DNA of 64,000 nt from Naematelia aurantialba (taxonomy: Eukaryota > Basidiomycota > Tremellomycetes > Tremellales > Naemateliaceae). Each line of letters starts with the position of its first letter. Position 1 is the first letter of the stretch. The notes under the pieces are model-generated. The model searched no databases and was not told the origin of the DNA. It was given only the letters and a program-made list of their open reading frames with translations. Position numbers and translations under genes: made by a program. This document shows positions 55,737 to 64,000 of this stretch, piece by piece. Location of the stretch: positions 785,001 to 849,000 of the forward strand of contig JAKFAO010000004.1 in the NCBI GenBank assembly GCA_021527695.1, given 5' to 3'.

Positions 55737-58075
55737 ATGGACCGCTCCCTCGGCGCAGCGCCAGCATTCGGCGGGCCATGGTGCAGGCTGAGCCCGCAGC
55801 TGACACCCTCCATGTGAGTCTCGTCACGCTACTCCAGCAGAAATCGCTAATTCCGACCAGTCTCGACGCCATCCACTCGATGGGGTTCACAAACATGACT
55901 CCAGTCCAAGCCGGTACTATTCCCCGAGCGATGAAGAATCAGGACTGTGTTGTAGAGGTCGGCGACTATTCTAGCTCTTGGAAGACAAAGCTGACGTCGC
56001 GACTAGGCGGTCACGGGGTCCGGGAAGACGCTCGCATTTGTCATCCCTGTGCTCGAGCGGCTCCTGAGGCGAGAAACACCTTGCATAAAGGGTCAGGTTG
56101 TTGCAATCGTCATCGCCCCAACAAGGCAAGCTCATTAACTGTGACTGGCATCCCAGCCTTGCTGACGCTGCGCAGAGAGCTAGCACAGCAGATCCACGAC
56201 GTCTTCCACCGGTTCATCTCCGCCATCATCCAGGCGGCCGAAGCAGCATCGCATATCGCCTCCTCATCTCGTTCTCCGTCCCCCCCACCCACTCCTACCC
56301 TGCCTCTTCCCCTACTAGTCACATCCGGCACCAAGAATCCGTACGAGACGTTCCTCTCACAATCCTCCACTATCCTCATCGGCACGCCCGGCCGGCTGGC
56401 CTCGTTCCTGCTTTCTCCGCGAGGCGTATCCCTCGTCCGCGTCTCCGACTTTGACGTGCTCGTGCTGGATGAGGCGGACCGGTTGTTATCCTCCCCAGAC
56501 CATAGGCGCGACGTCGAGCGGATCATGTCGCATCTTCCAAAGCAACGCAGAACGCATCTATTTTCAGCGACCATGACCGATGCCGTCGAGGAGATGATTG
56601 GCCTTGGTCTGCGGAATCCGGTGCGGATCGTCGTCAATCTTAGAGATAAGCGTGCTGGAGAGGAAGCGAAGGAACGCAGAGTCCCAACGAGGTCAGCTTC
56701 CCAATAACTATAAATGACATGGGCCGTATCAGCTGACACGACCAGTCTGCAAAACACGTATATCGTCTGCCGGCACTCCGAGAAGACTCTGCAACTCGTG
56801 CGGCTCCTGCAACGCGAAGCAACCAGCAACGAGGCCGCTCGATTCATCATCTACTTTTCGACCTGCGCTGCCGTCGACTACTTTTACCGCATCCTCTCTC
56901 GCCTCCCAGCTCTGTCAACCTTCAGCCTCACGTCGTTACATGGCGACCTTCCTCCGCGGGTCCGTGAGACGGCACTGTCGACATTCACGGATCACCCAGC
57001 CTCGCATCTGTCGCCCGCAGTCCTGCTGTGTACAGATGTCGCAGCTCGTGGTGTGGATTTTGCCGATATCGACGTTGTGATCCAGTATGACCCGCCGACC
57101 GACCCCAAGACCTTCAGTCACCGAGCTGGGCGAAGTGCGCGCGCAGGGAAACGCGGCAAGGCGGTCGTTCTCCTCGGTGATGGGAGGGAAGAAGATTATG
57201 TCGAGTTTCTGTCGGTCCGTAAGATCCCACTCGACCGAGAAAGGTATCTTGACCAAGAGCTCAACGAGGTTGACGCGCTTGTCACGCCTGATCCTGCCGC
57301 TTTGGATCTGTTGGGGGATATTCGCGCGATCGTCTTGACCGATCGAGAATTGGCGGATAAAGCGGCCAAGGCGTTCGTATCATCGCTCCGGGCCTACTCC
57401 AAACACGAAGCCTCGTTCATCTTTCGAGTCGCCGACCTCGACTTCGGAGAGCTCGGTGTCGCCTACGGCCTGCTGCGCCTTCCTGCCATGCCCGAGATCA
57501 AACAGTGGCGTCGGAAGCTCGCTGGGAGGACCCCTGACGACCAGACGTCGATCGAGTGGGCGGATGCAGAAGTCGACTGGGACAATTTCAAGTATGCGTC
57601 CAAGACTCGTGAAGCGCGGCGGTTGGCTGCCATGGCCAGTAGAGCGAAGAGCGACGAGGGCAAGTCGGCGGCGACGCTGGCGGTCGAAGCTGAGGAGCGG
57701 AAGAAGCGCAAGATCCGCGTAGAGTTGCGCGAGGCATGGAGCGACCAGAAAGACCGCAAGTCGAGGAAAGAAGACCGCCGCGCGCGCAAAGATAAGCGCA
57801 AAGCCGCAGAGTGGGAAGACAGCCTGCGCCAAGGCGGGGGTCGCGAGGTTGGGCTGTTCGAGTCGTTCAAGAGGAAGAAGGGGCTGAGCACAGGCAGCAA
57901 GTCGCACGACGCCAACGACAACGGCAGTGCCGATGCCAAGAACAGCGGCGAAATGGACAAGGAGTACGAGGCGTTGCGCAAGGAGGTCAAGGAGGAAAGG
58001 GCGGCGAAACGGCTCTTGAAGGAGGAAGCGGTTCAAGGAGGACTGGCGGGTGGTGCCTTTGGTGATCTCGACTGA
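55737..58075 (+). CDS. SPB4: DEAD-box RNA helicase SPB4 (60S biogenesis)
   Basis: Exons 55737-55813, 55861-55957, 56007-56125, 56176-56691 and 56746-58075 give 712 aa. Spb4 remodels pre-60S particles. The helicase motifs run in order: Q-motif [71 protein letters not shown], and [10 protein letters not shown]. The Spb4-specific C-terminus is recognisable by [15 protein letters not shown] and [20 protein letters not shown] text ([15 protein letters not shown]), then Lys/Arg-rich coiled coil. Intron 3 (56126-56175) is GC-AG with donor GCAAGC; only that splice yields the invariant PTREL. Confidence 0.94.
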
Positions 58076-58264
58076 AGATTCGAACTAGTATCTTTACCTC
58101 GCGCTTATTCTCTCTCATTCAGGATTGCACCAAACTTGAGATCCCTCACTTGGTCTCTCTGTTGTATGCTTACTCTGTCCGCACACATGCATGTGATCTA
58201 ATGATGCCATCGTACACCGGCGTCGGAATCGGCACTTGCAAAAACGAAACACATACAACCATGT

Positions 58265-61172
58265 CTATGTCCACGGATTCTCGTTGTCCTCATGATACGG
58301 GCTGGTCAGACTGATAGGCGGTGAAGGATCCTGCAGTCTCTCCTCTATCTGTGCAAGCTGCACCATCGGATCAACTGTAGGTTCCGTCCCTGGCGCCATC
58401 GATTCCGAGTGCCGCCGATCTCCATCGGCCGCAGGCTCGTACACCTCTTCGACGAGCTGCGCTGGCTTGCCGCGCGAGTCCCTCTCGTGCCATAATACCT
58501 GGGCCGGCGCGTTTGTTTGAGGTTCGCCTCTCCGCCGCTCTCGCGCCTTTGCCTCGTCGACCGCTTTCGGGTCTGCCACAACAAGGTCCACCGCGTCTGA
58601 GGGCAGTTTGGGCCGACGAGGCGGCTTTGGCTCGTCCTCGTCATCAGGGTCGTCGCCAAGTGTGAAAGGAGAGGTGAACGAGTCGAGCGCGGGTTTAGCC
58701 GATTTGACCTTCTGCAACTGTTTCTTGGTCCATCGAAGAGGTGCAATGTGACCGTTGCTTCCGGTACTCCCCTTTCTCAAGCGAGACGCGTCGGCGCGTT
58801 CATTGTCGCCATCGTACATCCACTCATTGTCGCCCGGGGGATCATCGCGGGGTTTCTTGAGTAGCCCGTTGGAGACTGAACGGATAGACGGACTCTGACT
58901 CTTGATCGATGCTCGGTCTGCCCCTGTACAGGGTCAGCTGTTGGCCCCAATGTCATAACACCGACAGCTCACAAGCACCATAGACACCATTCTTGCCCTT
59001 TCCCTTGCCCTTGCCCTTGCTTTTCTTTCCTGGAGTACCTCCAGGAACGTCCAATCCATTGCCCGCATTGCGTCTCCCACGGACCCACTTGCCAGCCAAA
59101 ATGCCGTCTTCCTCTTCCCACTGTCTCCGCCGCTTCGCCTCCTTGCTCACATCGACGTTGGGGAACCCTGCATAGCCTATCCGCCTCGCTCGCTCATACA
59201 GTTGATTTTCTTCTTCACCCACACTCTCAAAATTTAAGCTCGCTGCATCCGACTCTTCTGAATCACTGTCGAATATCCCGGTCCATTCCGCCTGGTGAAG
59301 CTGACCGGGGTCATCGGGATCATCGTGAACGATATTCGCCGCTTGTTTGGGAAGCAACGGGGCGTAGCCTTCGCGAGCTGCCAGACGCTCGTCGACGCGT
59401 CGCTTGAGAGATGCGATTGGACCTCCATCTCCTCGACCTCTGGCTTCGTTGCCTGGGATAGGAATCCAATACTTACTCTTGCCGCCTTTCGAGTATCGCA
59501 AGCCTGCTCTGATGCGCTTCTGTCGTCCGGCCCCGTAATGTAGGCCGCCTTCGGCAGGCTCGTATGCCTGGTACGACACTCCTCGACCTTTGATGGTATC
59601 TTTGGTATCTTGCCAAACATCCTTGAGCCCAAAGGCGTCTCGCAGAGCATAGATGAACGGCAGGCGGGCCTATCAGGGTCAGAAGGCTCCTTCGAAGGTC
59701 GCGATGGAGACATACGGCATATACGAGCGAGTTGTCAATGTAATCACTCGCTTGAAATGCATATTGCTGTGAGTATGAGCAATTGGGAACGGCCGTTGAC
59801 TTATACGACTTACGTGCGCGATCGCAAAAATGGGCATCTCAAAGCATATCAACGAGTCGACAAGTGCGAGCGACATGTGCTCCGCGTCGGTATAGGGGCC
59901 AACTATGCTGGTGAGCTTAACGTCAGACGGAGGACGAACCCTTCTTTATCGCTTTGACGGCGACCAGCAATGAGATGGCAATACTCTGCCAGAAGGAGAA
60001 GAAGAGGATGCCTTTTACGCAAAGAAACTTAGCTATTGTTGGTATCAGCATGTATCATCGTGGAATATAACCGTCTGCCACTCACGAACAGGCCGGAAAG
60101 GCTTCAGATCGTTATTCACGCAGACCCAGAACATAGCCAAACAGCTGGAAATAGTCTCAGCATCTCTTCCGACAAGCTTGAACGGCCACCAAGACACTCA
60201 CTACAAGCTGAGACAGATGCTCGTATTGTACACGATACTGACGTAAGTGTAACCCGAGTCCGCGGCGAAACGACCTTCTTGATACGTCCCCGTTGCTTTG
60301 AGGATGACCGTCGCCACGACTAACAGCGGCTTGACCTGGACATATTCTGACAATCATGAGCTCATGGGTCTCTGCTGTAAGCTTGTGGTCGACGTACGAA
60401 GGACGCCTCGTTTTAGGTTGAGTAGAGTCCACGGATCACTGACATCCATAGGCCGGAGAAACAGATTTACAGGAAAGGGATGCGGTATCGGCGGCCGACC
60501 GTGCAAGATGATGAGCAGCGACCGCTCGCCGCCGAGATACGTGATGAGAAGCTGGAAAAAGGTATAGATAACAAACGCCTGCCAAGTTTAGCTTGCACTG
60601 CACTTCGTTCTTTGCCACACGGGTACACGCTAGCTCACCTCGTACAGATCACGCACAGCGTCGATGAAGAATGCCGCTTCGAGGGAGAAGAGCGCGATGA
60701 GTGAAGAGATAGCGTACAGCGGGACCCTAGGCAGATGTCAGCGTTTCAGTGAAATGTGTGCCCCGCTAGGGCAAAGAGAGAGAAGGTGTCCGGAAGACTG
60801 ACATGACCATGATCCGTACGACTGCCCGCTGTAACATTGGCTTTCGGTAATTCTTGAGCTGCAGAGTGATCGACATCACTGACACGATGGTGGCTACCAG
60901 ACAATCGCCCTTGGTCAGCTTTCTCTCAGGACTCGTATGGGACTGGGAATACTGTTCAAGAAAACCCAGTACAAGGATTTGCAGTCCAAGGACACGCAGT
61001 TGAAAGACACAAGACAGTCGGAGGGAACGGACATACCGACAGCTGTGAAGGCGCCGCATAGCGCCAAGAGCCAGATGGGGAGATGGTTCCCTGCACCTGC
61101 ATCCGGGAGTGTGACGAGCACCGGAGACGGGGATGGCGGATCCGGACGGGATGGAAACGAGGGCAGGGACAT
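58265..61172 (-). CDS. TMEM184/DUF300-family seven-pass membrane protein
   Basis: Eleven exons: 61172-61037, 60893-60803, 60726-60639, 60578-60398, 60346-60202, 60144-60086, 60032-59940, 59902-59814, 59766-59716, 59669-58973, 58917-58265; 760 aa. The family includes organic solute transporter alpha and vacuolar fungal members. Typical blocks are NYRKPMLQRAVVRIMVMVPL, YAISSLIALFS, YEAFVIYTFFQLLITYLGGE, HPFPVNLFLRPMDVSDPW, LKRGVLQYVQVKP, PVPKFLCVKGILFFSFWQS, and MSLALVDSLICFEMPIFAIA. The long C-terminus is polar with a GKGKGKGK run. The last acceptor has two in-frame choices 6 nt apart (AG at 58918 or 58924). Donor GTTCGT is used at 59939. Confidence 0.92.
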
Positions 61173-61735
61173 GGTTGATTGCGAGGACTCGACACAAGTT
61201 GGAGACAAGGCGTCCAGCGATCGTGCTCGAGTAGGGCACAGCGCAGTCTGGCTCTTGGGTGGCTAGTAACCCTCCCTCTCTGAAGGCCTCGACAGGAGAG
61301 GGAGGTAGCGAGAGTGTCGAAGCCGAGAGTCGCCAAAGAAGATTGCGTAGCAGCTCGAGAAGGATGAGGAAAAGATGCGAGTGCGGCTTTGACTGCGAGT
61401 TTACAGACACGACGCGCGGACGGAGCTTTTATTTACTGGGAGAGACGCTATTCAATGCAAGTCCCAAGTCCCAGACCCGACGCAGCGTTGCACGACGCAG
61501 CTCGGTTATAGAGCAGCCTTGCGAGCACCAGGACGAGTCATGGCAACGTGCATAACGAGCTTTGTCACAAGCGGGTCAGAACTACTCGCGCCTTCTTACG
61601 CCTCGATTTCCACGGCCGCGCCACTGGCAATACAGGTGCACCACTGCCCCAAGCGGCGCTCTGTCCTATGCATCCTGGGCTGCTCGAGACGACTGTGTTC
61701 CGGGATCTGACTTCTGCGGCGGTGCCGCCTCTCTC
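61173..61735. promoter_or_regulatory. Promoter region of the TMEM184-like gene
   Basis: 563 bp between the TMEM184-like start and the end of IVY1, both on the minus strand. Short frames here look like chance. No repeat or site stood out. Confidence 0.45.
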
Positions 61736-63364
61736 CTAGTCTTCGCGTCCATCTCCATCCAATTGTCTGTGTTCCCCGTTCCCCACGGGTTCGGCTTCTT
61801 CTTCCGGAGCTTCACCGTCCGACTCTTTGGCGACGGTTTCGTTCGCATCCCGCTCTTCAATGACGCTTAGGACCCTCTTTGCACGCCCTTCCATCTCACG
61901 CTCATCCTCCTCGGACCATCCATTCTGACCAGTAACTGAGATGGCGGATGTTTCAGCCTGTGCGGGACCCGCCGGCGATGCAGGGAATGGCATGGGGGCG
62001 GCGGATGGCATTCTATCAGGAGAGCTTTGGGCGGGCGAAGGCTGTGTGCAAGTGAGGTTCGGAGTAGGGCTTTGTGGAGTTGAGTCCAGTATTCCAAGTC
62101 TGCACAGACAGGTCAGCCACGGTAGAGCATGCTGCGGAATGGCGCATATGAGGGAGCACATACGGAGGCAGCACGCTGAAGATTTGCCCGTCTTCTTTGG
62201 GTGGGCCGTACGAATCGAAAGGATCAGGAATGGACATGACTAGCGGTTCGAGGATGGGGTCGCTGGCCTTGCCAGCTATCTTCTCGTAAAAGTCCAGTTG
62301 GGACCGCACGACAAATGCGACTTTGCCAAGGACCTTGTCCCATGTCTAGTTTTATTAGCGCGGTGCTGCCCCGCAACGCTGGACCGAATCTACTCACCTC
62401 ATCCTCGCCTTCGAGCACCTCTTGGTGGTAACTGGCCTTCAAGCCATCGAGCTCGTCCACCTGGCGCTGGAGTTCTGCCAGAGCCTGCCTGAAGCTCTGC
62501 AGATCTACAAGGCCGGTTAGCTTCGTCATTGCCGTCATTCCCAGCCCCATTCCCGGTCAAGAACCCGACGCAAGGAAATCCGGACTGACCTCGCTTTCGC
62601 CGACGGCCCACACGCAGGTTCTCCGCCTCGGTCTTCTTGATCCGCGCACTCTGCTCGGTCAAACGCTTTTCATACGCCACCAGCCGATCCGCCGTCAAGA
62701 GCCTATACTCGTCCAGCGCCTCGAGAAGCGGGATCTCAAATTGGCGGTAGACAGTATCGGCGAGAATCTGTTCATGGTTCGATACGAGGTACTGCAAGCC
62801 CGAGGCGCCGGCTAGTGCGGAATTAGCAGAACGGCACCCCTTGACCCTGCGCAAGACAGAGTATCAGTACAGCAAGTTATGCTTGGGATTGTCTGAAGGC
62901 GACATACCTGGAGCACGCTTCCATTGCAGACGCAAAAGCGGCTGTGGCGGACGACATGGCCAGGAGAGCATTTCGATACGCTTTTGCAGCGGCCACAAGC
63001 TGGCCCACCTGTCAGCTTTCCGCTTGGATCAGGACCACCCGCCTGCCGCTTCACCCGCCGGCTGTATGGCGTCCGCATTTCCACTCACGTCTTCGAAACA
63101 CGCAATCGACTGCCGGAGATCTTTACGCGTAATCAAGGTATGCGCAGCAGGCATGTTGACCTTGGATCCGGTGGTCGTGGTAGAGAACTAATCGGAGTGG
63201 TTAGACGTTAGACCCAATTGGCGTGATATATGGTGCCTAGGAGGTGTGCAAGGTGGACTCACACTTGGAGAAGGCGGTCGTACGCCCCATGCCGAAGGGG
63301 TCATGCTCGCCTGCGACTTTATCGAATCGAGCCTCGGCCGAGAGCTAGATGCTGCACCACTCAT
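61736..63364 (-). CDS. IVY1: IVY1-like BAR/I-BAR protein
   Basis: Exons 63364-63263, 63187-63089, 63008-62908, 62846-62590, 62504-62398, 62345-62164 and 62099-61736 give 403 aa. Yeast Ivy1 is a curved-membrane-binding protein of vacuole and endosome that binds phospholipid and Ypt7 and affects TORC1. A helical BAR-type core is visible: TLITRKDLRQSIACFEDV, AAAKAYRNALLAMSSATAAF, SGLQYLVSNHEQILADTVYR, FEIPLLEALDEYR, QRQVDELDGLKASYHQEV, and RSQLDFYEKIAGKASDPILE. The C-terminus is Pro/Ser then acidic and probably disordered. The start is the first ATG of exon 1 (MSGAASSSRPRL). Confidence 0.88.
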
Positions 63365-64000
63365 AATGCGCGGTGTGTGGGCAACAATTGGCAGCGCTTG
63401 ACGATATCTATATGATACCTGACGGATATCTAGACGACACTCGGACGAGTGCCCGCCTGAATGACTCGTTGTCTAATGCAAAGATAGCCAGAGACTGGTT
63501 GGAATTGTTGATGCAACGAACAATGTCTAGTGTGACCGCGCCTGATAAGATATCATGACGTGGCTTTATTCTCCCGAAAACCACCATGCTGCACCGCCGG
63601 ACTGAATGTTTTCGCTCGACGTCTTCTACTTCTTTGAACAAAACAAACACGGGTACGTTGTGTCTTCCATATGTTCAGTCCATGTCTCCACTCCTCACCG
63701 TTCACTGCCTCGGCTCACTCTTCTCATCCTTGTCTTATCGCTTCTCCCTCTCTTGCTACTCCTCGCTGTCTGCCGTTTCTTCTGCTGCTGCCACTCGCCG
63801 TCTTTTGCCCCCAGCCTCGCTGACCCGAGTAGGCACATTAAAGTTCGACTCCCTCTCTACTCCCGATAGAGGGTTTCGCGTTCCCGTTCCCAAGAGCGAC
63901 CTTTGCAGGCGATTCTCCCGCGTGATACCCAAACCGACGCGCTTTCCATGCTCCTAGCGAGCTCTCTCTCGAGACTCTGTAAGAGGCGCCCGGCTCTCGT
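63365..64000. other. Right-edge region upstream of IVY1
   Basis: 636 bp. It holds the IVY1 promoter, including ATGACGTGGC (63555-63564) with GATAAGA beside it. From about 63680 the + strand becomes C/T-rich, like the leader of the GATA factor, so a + strand gene may begin just beyond the edge. The short frames at 63586-63957 look like leader sequence; none can be supported as a protein. Confidence 0.4.

Noticed and set aside
63586..63957. + strand frames at the right edge
   Set aside because: Pyrimidine-rich leader-like sequence with no conserved motif; any gene would lie outside the window.
1..64000. Transposons, CRISPR arrays, rRNA and tRNA genes
   Set aside because: No transposase or reverse-transcriptase motifs, no regularly spaced repeats, and no cloverleaf or rRNA sequence noticed; only the truncated left-edge gene could belong to an element.

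Overview
The window looks like nuclear DNA of a basidiomycete yeast, probably a tremellomycete (Cryptococcus/Kwoniella/Trichosporon side). The reasons are compact genes cut by many short introns (mostly 35-80 nt, donors of the form GTNNGT), short intergenic gaps, and a fungal gene set that includes a SCAP-type sterol sensor. I find no bacterial, plasmid or viral backbone, no CRISPR array, no rRNA or tRNA gene, and no complete transposon. Reconstructing the spliced frames gives 28 genes with about 121 introns. For these I followed codon phase across each exon junction, so most exon coordinates are internally consistent.

Layout. 1-2205: the 3' part of a long intronless gene of unknown function (coiled-coil repeats, then several membrane segments) whose codon choice looks unlike its neighbours. 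2880-17427: GH31 glycosidase, SCAP/Scp1, and IML1 (TORC1-inhibitory SEACIT/GATOR1 subunit), the last two divergent. 17657-25000: zinc-knuckle protein and GATA factor (divergent), SNF7 and MAD2 (divergent), then a GH5 glucanase. 25211-32091: TRPY/YVC1 channel (divergent with GH5), SET/NAP histone chaperone, mitochondrial uS7, RRB1. 32291-42000: ATG15 lipase, USB1, mitochondrial-type thioredoxin, a Cys-rich membrane protein, PUS4/TruB, NUG1-type GTPase. 42241-51707: a small acidic hypothetical protein, cystathionine gamma-synthase, a RAX1-like RGS protein, a mitochondrial unknown, a HAD phosphatase. 51851-63364: a nuclear-looking unknown, SCO1, SPB4 helicase, TMEM184/DUF300 protein, IVY1-like protein.

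Most genes are housekeeping: ribosome assembly (RRB1, NUG1, SPB4), mitochondrial function (uS7m, SCO1, thioredoxin), nutrient and sterol sensing and the vacuole (SCAP, IML1, YVC1, ATG15, IVY1), RNA processing (USB1, PUS4), and the cell cycle or ESCRT (MAD2, SNF7). Many start sites are back to back across 160-270 bp. All three ribosome-assembly genes share such a promoter region with a mitochondrial or tRNA-modifying gene.

The points most worth a second look are the truncated repeat/membrane gene at the left edge, four GC-AG introns, an upstream ORF overlapping the GATA-factor start by ATGA, a thioredoxin with a CQPC active site, an unknown protein with a dense Cys cluster after its membrane segment, and shared promoter words (CACGTG palindromes and a 12-bp ATGACGTGGCAT).
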